This document shows, piece by piece, positions 1 through 6,946 of a stretch of DNA of 64,000 nt; the first letter of the stretch is position 1; each line of letters begins with the position of its first letter. The position numbers were made by a program, and so were the translations under genes. The notes beneath the pieces were generated by a model that was not told where the DNA came from, ran no database searches, and saw nothing but the letters and a program-made list of their open reading frames with translations. The stretch spans positions 124,001 through 188,000 of the forward strand of contig NZ_JAMBPP010000009.1 in the NCBI RefSeq assembly GCF_023369855.1, given 5' to 3'. Origin of the DNA: Actinotalea alkalitolerans. Its GTDB lineage: Bacteria > Actinomycetota > Actinomycetes > Actinomycetales > Cellulomonadaceae.

Positions 1-675
1 CGACAGGGCGCGGTCGGCAGCCGCGTGATGGCGCAGCCCCTGGGCCGCACGGGCGGCCAGGACGACAGCCGCGCACCACCCGCGCATCTGGTCGACGACG
101 CTCTCGACAAGCTCCCGGGGGCACTCTCCGGCGTGAAGGGCGACCAGGTGCCGCACCTCGTCGTCGGTCAGCCGCATCACGTCACCACGGATCACGCTCA
201 TGGTGCCGAGCAGCATCGGGCCCAGCCGCTGGAGCGGCAGGTCCCAACGGGTCAGGAGAACCAGGCGGACGCGGTCCGGCCCCCTGTCGAGGTGTGCCTG
301 CAGCTCCGTGACGCATGGAGGGCTCAGGCGCTCGGCGTTGTCGAGCACCAGCCGCTGGGGCGGTCCGCCCGAGCCGGGGGCAGCAAGGGCCGCACGGTCC
401 AGCAGGTCACGCAGCCCGTCCGCGGTGAGCTCAGGGGTGACGGTCCACCATGACGTACCTGCCTCCGGCCGGCCCTGCGGCCCCTGGTCAGCCGTGCTCC
501 GGTGTTCGATCCAACCGGCGACGCCGAGGCTCTTGCCACTGCCGGCCGGACCCACCACCTCGGTGACCACGCACCCCGCTGCATCATCGAGGGCGCTCCA
601 CAGGCGGGCCGGCCGGACGTAGGTGCGCGGCAGGATCGGCGGGTCGGGCCGTACCGCACCGTCGACCCGGCTCAC
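1..675 (-). CDS. MalT/LuxR-type STAND ATPase regulator, 3' end outside window
   Basis: The reverse strand reads without a stop from a GTG at 675 to the window edge, giving the first 225 codons of a large regulator. A Walker A motif, GPAGSGKS, lies near residues 45-52, preceded by the short R-P-x-L-W lead-in usual in MalT-type (LAL) regulators. A Walker B-like LVLDNAE and an LVLLTRWD stretch follow, as in STAND ATPases that sense small ligands. The DNA-binding LuxR domain would be C-terminal and is not in view. Only a weak AGG precedes the start. It is divergent from the second STAND regulator at 931, with a palindrome between them. Family call is secure; ligand and targets are unknown. Confidence 0.8.
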   Translation of the reverse strand, partial: MSRVDGAVRPDPPILPRTYVRPARLWSALDDAAGCVVTEVVGPAGSGKSLGVAGWIEHRSTADQGPQGRPEAGTSWWTVTPELTADGLRDLLDRAALAAPGSGGPPQRLVLDNAERLSPPCVTELQAHLDRGPDRVRLVLLTRWDLPLQRLGPMLLGTMSVIRGDVMRLTDDEVRHLVALHAGECPRELVESVVDQMRGWCAAVVLAARAAQGLRHHAAADRALS

Positions 676-783
676 GGTCCTGGACGGACGGGGAGGTGCC
701 CGGCACCGGTCTCGACCGGCCTGCGGTCTGCGCGGCGTCGTCCTCGGACGTCCACACCGCCTCCCGCACGGCCACACGTGCCC

Positions 784-805
784 AGCGGCACATGCTTGTG
801 CCGCT
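784..805. promoter_or_regulatory. Perfect 9+9 bp inverted repeat between divergent regulators
   Basis: AGCGGCACA (784-792) and TGTGCCGCT (797-805) are exact reverse complements separated by TGCT. The site lies in the 186-255 bp between two divergent STAND/LuxR genes, so an operator for one or both is the simplest reading; an RNA hairpin ahead of the short ORF at 824 is the alternative. Confidence 0.55.
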
Positions 806-823
806 CCTGATGTTAAGGAGACG

Positions 824-865
824 ATGCCCGCGGTAGTCCCACCCGTTCGGGTGACCGTCGGGTGA
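824..865 (+). CDS. Possible 13-residue leader peptide upstream of regulator gene
   Basis: An ATG at 824 follows AAGGAG (815-820) by 3 nt and opens a 13-codon frame reading MPAVVPPVRVTVG. Its TGA (863-865) overlaps a GTG at 862 that is in frame with the downstream regulator, forming the GTGA junction used by many coupled genes in this window. The peptide is rich in Val and Pro. It lies just after the palindrome at 784-805. A regulatory leader ORF is possible; chance is not excluded, because the spacing is short and the regulator has a better start at 931. Confidence 0.3.
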   Translation: MPAVVPPVRVTVG

Positions 866-930
866 GATCCAGGCTGGACGGGTCGCGTGGGGAACGGGCC
901 GGTTCATCCTCTGACACGGCTGGAGCGGAC

Positions 931-3564
931 GTGCTGAGACCCGAGGGGGTGGGAGGGCGAGCCAGGGCGAGCACGCCGGCCGTACCTCCCGTCGGGGCGT
1001 GGGCGGTCCGCCGTCCGCGCCTCGAGGCCGCTCTCGACGCCGGCGACGAAGCGCGGGTCACCGTGGTCTGCGGGCCACGTGGTACCGGGAAGACGTCACT
1101 CCTGGCCGGATGGGCGCACCGGCTGGTCCTGGTCCGTGGCCCGGACGCCGTGCGCTGGCTGGCACCCGACCCGCGAGCCCGGCCGGACGAGGTGGTCGAG
1201 CGGCTCGCAGCCCGTCCCCACGGGTCCTGGCCGTTGACGGTCGTCGTGGACGACGTCACCGACGAGCGCCTGGTCGCTGGGCTCGCGGAGGCCACCGCGC
1301 GGCGTCGTGACCAGATCCACCTCGTCGTCGGGGTCGAGCAGCACCGCCTGTCACCCCTGCCCGGGACCGACGAGCGCGCCACGCTCATCGGGCCGGACGC
1401 CCTGTGGCTCGACCCCGACGAGGCGGAGGAGATCGTCCGCTCCCGGTTCCCCGCGTTGACCGACCTCGACGTCACCGAGGCCCGGCGGATCGGAGCGGGA
1501 TGGGCGTCGGCCGTGGTGTCGGCCGCGCAGGCGATCACCCACGCCCGACCCCAGCACGGAGAAGGCTCCGGGGCGCACGAGCCATGGCTCGACCTGCGCG
1601 CACTGGACGAGCTGGCCGCTCCTCTCGTCGATCGTCTCCCCGCCGACGAGAGGGCGACGCTCCTGGCGGTCGCGCGCCACGACCTGCTCGAGCGGGACGA
1701 CGTCCTGGGCCTGACAGGCACTCCCACTGCCCTCGACCACCTCGCGAGAGCGGCCGAGTCCGGTGGCCTGGTGACGGGAGCCCGGGGGACGTCGGGCGCA
1801 CCCTGGGTCCTGCACCCCGTGCTCCGCCGGTACCTGAGGTACCGGACGTCCGCGGACGGACCCGAGCGGGTGGTCGCGGTCCTGGCGCACCGCCGCGCGC
1901 TCCAGTACTTCGGTGCCCGAGGCGAACGCGCACGCGCCGTGCAGCACGCCACGGCAGGGCAGGACCCGGACACCATCGTCGACGCCCTCATGGAGCACGG
2001 GCCGTCGCTGCTGGCCGAGCTCCGCGAGGACGTCTTCGACGCCGCACTCACCGCCCTGCCCGACGACGTCGCCGAGAACGAGCCATCCCTCGTCGCCGTC
2101 CGTGCCCTACGGCACCGGGTGTCGGGGAATGTCATCGCGGGCCTGCGCGACGCGGCTCGGCTCCGCGAGCTCGACAAGGCAGCGGCGGCGACCCGATCAC
2201 CGCTACCACGCTCCGCGCGCCACGTGGTCGACAGGGTCCTTCTCGCACTGTGGGAAGCCCGCTACGGCCTCGTGGCGGCGCATGAGGCGGTGGCCTCGGC
2301 CAGCACGATGCTGATCGCGATCGATGCCGGCGACCAGGCCGAGCTGTGCACCGCTCGACGGAGCTGGCTGTCGTTCGAGCTCGGGGCCGTCAACCTCTGG
2401 CTCGGTGACGTCTCGCAGGCGGCGCTCTGGACCGAACGCGGCACGACCGTCGCCGAGCTCGACGGGTCACCCCGGCTGCTCGCCGCAGCACTGGCGCACC
2501 GGTCGGTGATCGAGGTGGTGGACGGGGCCTATGCCGCGGCCGCTGAGAGCGCTCGCACGAGCCTCGGCGTGGCGGCGTCGTCGCACCTTCTCACCGACCC
2601 CTACACGGCGCGCGCGCACGTGGCGGCGGCCTGCACCTCGTTCGCACACCTGGACCCCGAGTCCGCCTGGGACCACCTCGCGTCTCTCGAGCAGATGCCG
2701 CCCGACGAGCTCGACCCCACGGTCCTCACCCTCGCCCGCGTCACACGAGGGCGTCTGCTGACGCTCGAGGGCGACCACGAGCCCGCATGGGAGGTCCTCT
2801 CCGGGAGGTCGCTGCGACGGGCAGACCTCCCGCCACAGCTCGGACGTCTCGTGGCGGTCGCCCGCGCGGAGCTCGCCGCGGCGCGCTGGGACGTCAGCGC
2901 CCTCCAGCGCGAGGCGCAGGAGCTCGACGACCTCGGCCACCCGCAGGACGGCGCGCTCTTCCGGGGTGTCGCCGCGATGCTCGCCGGGGACGTGCCGCGC
3001 GCGAGAGCACTCCTGGGCGAGCTGCTCCAGGGCCCCATGGTGCTGCCCGCCACCGGTGCGGCTGCTGCGGCGTGCCTGGTGCGCCTGACCCTGGCTGTCG
3101 ACGGCGGTGAGGCGGCCCGCCCTCTGCTGCCCGACCTGCTGAGCCGCGTGGCGACCGGCGCGGTCGACATGCTCCTCGTCATCGCGGCGGGCGGCGACGG
3201 TCTCCTGGCCGACCTGCTCACCGACGAGGCCCGCCTGCCCGGAGGGCACCCGTACGCCGCCACCGCGCTCGAGCGACTGGGGCGGTTCCGTCACCGACAG
3301 GCCCCGGTTGCCTCAGGTCGGGACGGGAGCCCGGGCCATCGTCCGCGCGAGGTCGTGAGCAGATCGCTGCTCACCGACCGTGAAGCCGCCGTGCTGGGCC
3401 ACCTGCGCGACGGCATGTCCTACGAAGGCATCGGGCACGCGCTCTTCATCACGCCCAACACCGTGAAGACGCACGTGCGCTCTCTGTACCGCAAGCTCGG
3501 CGTCGAGCGCGCCGGCCAGGCCGTCCGGCGTGGCCGCGAGCTGGGGCTCCTGCCGCCGTCCTGA
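931..3564 (+). CDS. MalT-type LuxR-family STAND transcriptional regulator
   Basis: A large ATP-dependent activator of the LAL/MalT class. From the chosen start it has 877 residues: a Walker A motif GPRGTGKTS near residues 48-56, an LTVVVDDV Walker B strand, a long helical TPR-like sensor region, and a C-terminal LuxR helix-turn-helix (about residues 813-872, starting LLTDREAAVLGHL and including TPNTVKTHVRSLYRKLGV). The GTG at 931 has GGAG five bases upstream and leaves a lead-in similar to its divergent partner; an in-frame GTG at 862 would add 23 residues and overlap a leader ORF. Members of this class bind a small inducer through the TPR region; the inducer here cannot be read from sequence. 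Start is uncertain, family is firm. Confidence 0.88.
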   Translation: MLRPEGVGGRARASTPAVPPVGAWAVRRPRLEAALDAGDEARVTVVCGPRGTGKTSLLAGWAHRLVLVRGPDAVRWLAPDPRARPDEVVERLAARPHGSWPLTVVVDDVTDERLVAGLAEATARRRDQIHLVVGVEQHRLSPLPGTDERATLIGPDALWLDPDEAEEIVRSRFPALTDLDVTEARRIGAGWASAVVSAAQAITHARPQHGEGSGAHEPWLDLRALDELAAPLVDRLPADERATLLAVARHDLLERDDVLGLTGTPTALDHLARAAESGGLVTGARGTSGAPWVLHPVLRRYLRYRTSADGPERVVAVLAHRRALQYFGARGERARAVQHATAGQDPDTIVDALMEHGPSLLAELREDVFDAALTALPDDVAENEPSLVAVRALRHRVSGNVIAGLRDAARLRELDKAAAATRSPLPRSARHVVDRVLLALWEARYGLVAAHEAVASASTMLIAIDAGDQAELCTARRSWLSFELGAVNLWLGDVSQAALWTERGTTVAELDGSPRLLAAALAHRSVIEVVDGAYAAAAESARTSLGVAASSHLLTDPYTARAHVAAACTSFAHLDPESAWDHLASLEQMPPDELDPTVLTLARVTRGRLLTLEGDHEPAWEVLSGRSLRRADLPPQLGRLVAVARAELAAARWDVSALQREAQELDDLGHPQDGALFRGVAAMLAGDVPRARALLGELLQGPMVLPATGAAAAACLVRLTLAVDGGEAARPLLPDLLSRVATGAVDMLLVIAAGGDGLLADLLTDEARLPGGHPYAATALERLGRFRHRQAPVASGRDGSPGHRPREVVSRSLLTDREAAVLGHLRDGMSYEGIGHALFITPNTVKTHVRSLYRKLGVERAGQAVRRGRELGLLPPS

Positions 3565-3572
3565 GCGGCGCT

Positions 3573-3624
3573 GCACCGTCCGTCCGGGTCGCCCGGTTCG
3601 GGCGAGGCGTGGACCCGACGGTGC
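3573..3624. terminator. Nested hairpin after the STAND regulator
   Basis: GCACCGTC (3573-3580) pairs exactly with GACGGTGC (3617-3624); inside, GGGTC/GACCC and GCCCG-GTT-CGGGC can also pair. It begins nine bases after the regulator stop. There is no clear T tract, so it may terminate poorly or only stabilise the transcript. Confidence 0.5.
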
Positions 3625-3674
3625 GCAGAGACTTGGGGGATGGCCACGTCTGCTCAGGGTGCGGGGCATCGGTG

Positions 3675-3893
3675 ATGCCCCAGATGCTCATCCGCCTGTC
3701 GGCGGACCTGCCCGCGGACGCGCTGGCGGCGTTCCCCGCCCTGACCTGCGTCGCCCAGCCCGCCCACACGGCCCTGGTCGGCCCGGTCGCCGATCAGGAG
3801 GAGCTCCAAGGCGTCCTCCACCACCTCAACGATCTCGGCATCGCGATCGTCGAGGTCGTCACCATCCCCGCCGAGACCGAGAGTGAGAGATGA
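3675..3893 (+). CDS. Small conserved protein with an apparent beta-alpha-beta repeat fold
   Basis: About 72 residues beginning MPQMLIRLSADLP. The pattern of a short strand (MLIRLSA), helix (ADALAAFP), two strands (LTCVAQPAHTALVGPV), a helix (QEELQGVLHHLNDLG) and a final strand (IAIVEVVTI) suggests a compact ferredoxin-like fold. No catalytic motif is visible and I assign no function. Starts at 3675 and 3684 are both possible; the longer frame from 3609 would run through the hairpin at 3573-3624 and is less likely. The stop is six bases before the membrane protein gene at 3900, so the two are probably cotranscribed. Confidence 0.6.
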   Translation: MPQMLIRLSADLPADALAAFPALTCVAQPAHTALVGPVADQEELQGVLHHLNDLGIAIVEVVTIPAETESER

Positions 3894-3899
3894 GTTCCC

Positions 3900-4307
3900 A
3901 TGGTCCGTGTCGTGATCCGCGCCGCCGTCTTCCTCGGCTCGGCCGCCGTCGGCCTCTACGTCGCGACGCTGATGGTGCCCGAGATGTCGATCGGCTGGCG
4001 GTCGTTCCTGGTCGTCGTCGTGGTCTTCGCGGTGCTGCAGTCGCTGCTCACGCCGTTCATCACCAAGACGGCGGTCAAGAACGCGTCGGCGCTCGTCGGG
4101 GCGGCCGGCCTTCTCAGCACGGTCGCGGCCCTGCTGATCACGTCGGTGCTGATCGAGGGGTTGAGCATCCGCGGCGGCGTGGGCCCATGGATCTACGCGT
4201 CGGTGGTGGTGTGGATCGTCACCATGGTCGCCGCGCTGCTCCTCCCGCTCGTCGCGGTCAAGCGGGGAGCCGCCGCCGCCGCGGAACGCCGCCGCGCCGC
4301 CCCCTGA
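3900..4307 (+). CDS. Phage-holin-family (DUF360-like) four-helix membrane protein
   Basis: A 135-residue integral membrane protein with four hydrophobic segments (about residues 5-24, 32-52, 65-87 and 96-120) and a basic, Ala-rich tail. The length and helix layout match the chromosomal family named phage holin family 4 (PF04020-like), which is widespread in bacteria and not evidence of a prophage. Role unknown; such proteins are small inner-membrane proteins sometimes linked to envelope stress. It follows a small gene by six bases. The four-helix prediction is clear, the family name fairly likely. Confidence 0.7.
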   Translation: MVRVVIRAAVFLGSAAVGLYVATLMVPEMSIGWRSFLVVVVVFAVLQSLLTPFITKTAVKNASALVGAAGLLSTVAALLITSVLIEGLSIRGGVGPWIYASVVVWIVTMVAALLLPLVAVKRGAAAAAERRRAAP

Positions 4308-4403
4308 CGGTCGAGGCGAGGCGTCCCGAGGCCCACGCCCCATCGCCCAGCGGTCACGTCCAGGTCTCCTCGCGACAGCCGTCGACTCACTAGGCTTCGA
4401 GAC

Positions 4404-4781
4404 ATGGGCAGCCCGCCGGTCGAGCCTGGCAACGATGGCGGAGCGGACGCGCCTCCCCTCGCCGGTCGAACCTTCGCCTCGGTCGAGACGCACGGACGGT
4501 CTCTGGTCGCAGGCAGTGCCGTGCGGCTCACCTTCGGGGTGGACGGCCTCGCCGCACAGGCCGGCTGCAACACGCTGTTCGGATCCGCCACCTGGACGAA
4601 CGGCACCCTCGTCGCCCCCGTGCTCGCCAGCACGATGATGGCCTGCTCCCCCGAGCTGATGACCCAGGACACCTGGCTCGCGGAACTGCTGCGGAGCAGC
4701 CCTGCCCTGGCCCTCGAGGGGCGCAGGCTGACCATCGGTGACAGCACGTCCGGTCTGGTGCTCGTCGAGACCGAGGCCTGA
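4404..4781 (+). CDS. META (HslJ-like) domain protein
   Basis: 125 residues. The segment from residue 20 on (LAGRTFASVETHG ... AGCNTLFGSATW ... STMMACSPELMTQD) carries the G-C-N and M-A-C signatures of META domains, including the two conserved cysteines of that family. In HslJ-type proteins the domain is periplasmic or on a lipoprotein, but no signal peptide or lipobox is visible here, so the protein may be cytoplasmic or exported by another route. A TAGGCT hexamer at 4391-4396 sits seven bases before the ATG, with no ribosome binding site, so a leaderless transcript is likely. Confidence 0.75.
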   Translation: MGSPPVEPGNDGGADAPPLAGRTFASVETHGRSLVAGSAVRLTFGVDGLAAQAGCNTLFGSATWTNGTLVAPVLASTMMACSPELMTQDTWLAELLRSSPALALEGRRLTIGDSTSGLVLVETEA

Positions 4782-4888
4782 CACGCCCGAGCGGGTGACC
4801 ACCCGAAGCGGGGGAAGCCCCAGGGGTGCCCGCAACAGGAGACTGGCCGTGACCTCGCAGGAGCGCGCCCGGCACGAGGAGGAAGCTG

Positions 4889-5290
4889 GTGGCCGGTTCA
4901 GGACCCGTCCGCCTGCGGCCGGTGCACGTCGTCGACGTCTTCGTGTACGTCACGGTCCTGAATCTCGCCATCGAGTACGTGCCGAGCGTGATCAGCGAGA
5001 CGTTCACCCTCTCGCTCCTCACTGCCGTGCTGCTCAAGCTGGCGCTGGAGGTGATCGTCTCCGTCAAGAAGCGAGTGGTGGGGCGGCTCCGCGCGGGCGG
5101 GACGGTCGCCCAGCGCCTCGTCGCGGTGGTCATGCTGGCCCTCGTCCTGCCCGGCTCGAAGCTGCTCGTGCTCTGGCTGGTCGACCTCGCGTTCGGGGAT
5201 GACGTCCGTCTCGGCGGGTTCGTCCCGGTGACGTTGCTGATCGCCGTGCTGCTGCTCTCCCGACTGGGGGTCCGTCGGATGCTCGGTTGA
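4889..5290 (+). CDS. Conserved integral membrane protein, unknown function
   Basis: 133 residues with about four hydrophobic segments: 12-28, 38-58, 78-99 and 111-126. Between segments two and three lies a basic cytoplasmic loop (VKKRVVGRLRAGG), which supports a cytoplasmic loop there. The GTG start is preceded by a GAGGAGGAAG ribosome binding site a few bases upstream. Nothing in the sequence identifies a transported substrate or enzymatic activity. A good rho-independent-type hairpin follows ten bases after the stop, so this gene ends its transcript. Confidence 0.65.
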   Translation: MAGSGPVRLRPVHVVDVFVYVTVLNLAIEYVPSVISETFTLSLLTAVLLKLALEVIVSVKKRVVGRLRAGGTVAQRLVAVVMLALVLPGSKLLVLWLVDLAFGDDVRLGGFVPVTLLIAVLLLSRLGVRRMLG

Positions 5291-5299
5291 CCTGAGCCG

Positions 5300-5320
5300 C
5301 CTCACCCTTGCCGGGTGAGG
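5300..5320 (+). terminator. Terminator hairpin after the 4889-5290 membrane protein
   Basis: CCTCACCC (5300-5307) pairs perfectly with GGGTGAGG (5313-5320) across a five-base loop, ten bases after the stop codon. No U tract follows, which is common in high-GC genomes. Confidence 0.6.
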
Positions 5321-5373
5321 TGTCCCGCCACCATCGTGCGCCACAGTTCGTGTGGAGCCCCTCGGAGGAAGCC

Positions 5374-5859
5374 ATGACGAACGCACCCGCTGCCGGCCCG
5401 GTCGAATGGGTGGCCCTCACCTTCCCCGGGCCGGCGCTGGACCCGAGGGTGGTGCCACCCCTCAGGCAGATCGTGGAACCGGGCACCGTGCGGCTCCTTG
5501 ACGCGGTGGTCCTGCACAACGACCAGGCGGGAGGAGTGACGGCGGGAGAGCTCCAGGACGAGCATGTCGAGGCCTTCGACTCCGTCGACGGCGAGGTCCT
5601 CGAGCTGCTCAGCGAGGACGACCTCGCCGCCGTCGCCGCTGCGCTGCGGCCGGACAGCACGACTCTCGTCCTGGTCTGGGAGAACCTCTGGGCGGCCACG
5701 TTCGGTGAGGCGATCCGACAGGCCGGAGGAGAGCTCGCGGCGTACGACCGGATCTCCCGTGACCGACTGGAGGCCGCGTTCGGACGACCGGGCATGGACG
5801 GCGACCCGGACACGCCCCCCGGCACGGGGCAACCGAGCAGCCAAGGAGGGGCGCCATGA
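5374..5859 (+). CDS. DUF6325-type protein
   Basis: 161 residues starting MTNAPAAGPVEWVALTFPG. The opening VEWVALTFPG, the P-L-R-x-I-V-E-x-G-T-V-R-L-L-D stretch near residues 30-45, and the acidic DGEVLELLSEDDLAAVAAAL segment followed by TTLVLVWENLWA match the actinobacterial DUF6325 family, whose function is not known. The start has GGAGGAAG six bases upstream, better than the in-frame upstream GTG at 5308, which lies within the terminator hairpin. The stop overlaps the next start as ATGA, so translation is probably coupled to the SHOCT protein. Family call is from memory of the pattern and moderately secure. Confidence 0.7.
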   Translation: MTNAPAAGPVEWVALTFPGPALDPRVVPPLRQIVEPGTVRLLDAVVLHNDQAGGVTAGELQDEHVEAFDSVDGEVLELLSEDDLAAVAAALRPDSTTLVLVWENLWAATFGEAIRQAGGELAAYDRISRDRLEAAFGRPGMDGDPDTPPGTGQPSSQGGAP

Positions 5860-6149
5860 GACGGGCAACGGGGCGTGGGCGGCGGGGTCCGAGCCTGTTG
5901 GGCACCGCCGCGCGGACCGCTGTCGTGGCGGGTACCGCGACGGCGGTGTCCGGCCGGGTCGCGGCGGCCCGGAGCCCACAACCGCCGACGGGGCCACCTC
6001 CTGGGCCGCCTCCCGCGATGGTGGCCGACGGCCCGATCGGCATCGACGAGCTGCACGCCCAGCTGACCAAGCTCGGCGAGCTGCGTTCGGCCGGCCTGCT
6101 CACCGACGCGGAGTTCGAAGCCCAGAAGGTCCGGCTGCTCACCTCATGA
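5856..6149 (+). CDS. SHOCT-domain protein coupled to DUF6325 gene
   Basis: 97 residues. The basic N-terminus (MRRATGRGRRG) is followed by a weakly hydrophobic Ala/Val segment (about residues 14-35), a Pro-rich linker, and a C-terminal SHOCT domain from residue 62: IDELHAQLTKLGELRSAGLL then TDAEFEAQKVRLL. SHOCT domains are short oligomerisation or membrane-association modules at protein ends. The gene overlaps the DUF6325 gene by four bases (ATGA), so the two products are likely made together and may act as partners. Confidence 0.75.
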   Translation: MRRATGRGRRGPSLLGTAARTAVVAGTATAVSGRVAAARSPQPPTGPPPGPPPAMVADGPIGIDELHAQLTKLGELRSAGLLTDAEFEAQKVRLLTS

Positions 6150-6193
6150 GTCGCCGCGGTCGGCTGCCTGTGCACCAGCGGCTGATCGGTCGG

Positions 6194-6631
6194 TCACTTG
6201 AGGGCCAGCTTGATCGTGGCGAGGATCATCGCCACCCCCAGCGCGGCCACCCCCACCGCGAGGGCGCGCGGCAGTGCGCTGCCGTTCGAACGCGCCTCCA
6301 TCGTCACCAGGACCCCGATGAACAGAGCGACGGCGACCCGGGCGGTCAGCACCTCCATGTGGACGGGGACGAGCACCACGGCCACCGACGCCACGATCGC
6401 CAGCACCCCGGCCATCACGACCTGGCTCATGAGCATCTCTCCCGGCGTGTGGTGCATGTTCGGGTCCCGGACGAGGAAGGCTGCCAGGGTGAGGGCGAAC
6501 CAGTGCGCCACCGCGAGCCCGACCGTGGTCCCCCAGATGACCAGCAGCAGCTCCGGCAGAGGTGGAGGGGCCTCGTCACGAGTGACGTTGAGCGCCACGA
6601 GCAACGTGAGCCCGAGGTAGAAGGCCATCAT
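6194..6631 (-). CDS. Four-helix integral membrane protein, unknown function
   Basis: 145 residues starting MMAFYLGLTLLVAL. Hydrophobic segments lie at about residues 3-14, 26-52, 70-95 and 98-140, with an ALPRALAVGVAALG motif in the last. A loop contains RDPNMHHTPGEM, whose paired histidines and acids are the only polar cluster of note. GGGAGG lies five bases upstream of the ATG at 6631. The frame stays open far upstream but that part overlaps the PAC2 gene on the other strand and is not coding. I do not recognise the family. Confidence 0.65.
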   Translation of the reverse strand: MMAFYLGLTLLVALNVTRDEAPPPLPELLLVIWGTTVGLAVAHWFALTLAAFLVRDPNMHHTPGEMLMSQVVMAGVLAIVASVAVVLVPVHMEVLTARVAVALFIGVLVTMEARSNGSALPRALAVGVAALGVAMILATIKLALK

Positions 6632-6946
6632 GTCGGCCTCCCGCCGCAGCGACAGGTCGCTGCGGGTGGCCCGCACATGAGTCCGCAGGCGCGCCCGCCG
6701 CTGCTGACCGGGTCGCGGCCCCCGGGTCACCGCAGACGTCCCTGCACGACACCGGCTCCTTCCTGCCCTGCGGCCCCAGCCTGGGGCCTGGTTCCCGCCG
6801 GCACCTCGCCCGATCCGGATGACCTGAGACCAGCTGGGCAACCCTCGACGTCGGCGCCGTCCGGGACGTCGGCACCGTCCAGGACGTCGGCACCGCCCAG
6901 GTCGGGCGGTACGTGGCCTCCGCAGGCCAGGACCTAGGCTGGGGTG
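6632..6946. other. 315-bp intergenic region with divergent promoters
   Basis: Separates the minus-strand membrane protein from the plus-strand PAC2 gene. I find no gene I trust in it. It holds three tandem copies of an 18-bp unit (6847-6900) and, at its right end, the TAGGCT promoter hexamer of the PAC2 gene (6935-6940). The left two thirds show nothing recognisable. Confidence 0.6.
6847..6900. repeat. Three tandem 18-bp repeats
   Basis: Units begin at 6847, 6865 and 6883. The second is GACGTCGGCACCGTCCAG; the others differ from it at two positions (unit 1) and one position (unit 3). The array ends 35 bases before the TAGGCT hexamer of the PAC2 gene, so it could hold repeated binding sites; it could equally be slippage-derived filler. 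Confidence 0.7.

Noticed and set aside
862-864. GTG at 862 as the certain start of the STAND regulator
   Set aside because: Kept only as an alternative: GTG at 931 has a GGAG at good spacing and gives the usual N-terminal length.
3900-4307. Prophage remnant, from the holin-family membrane protein
   Set aside because: This family is chromosomal and common; no other phage gene, integrase or attachment site is present.
6847-6900. CRISPR array
   Set aside because: The 18-bp units are directly abutting with no spacers and no cas genes are near.
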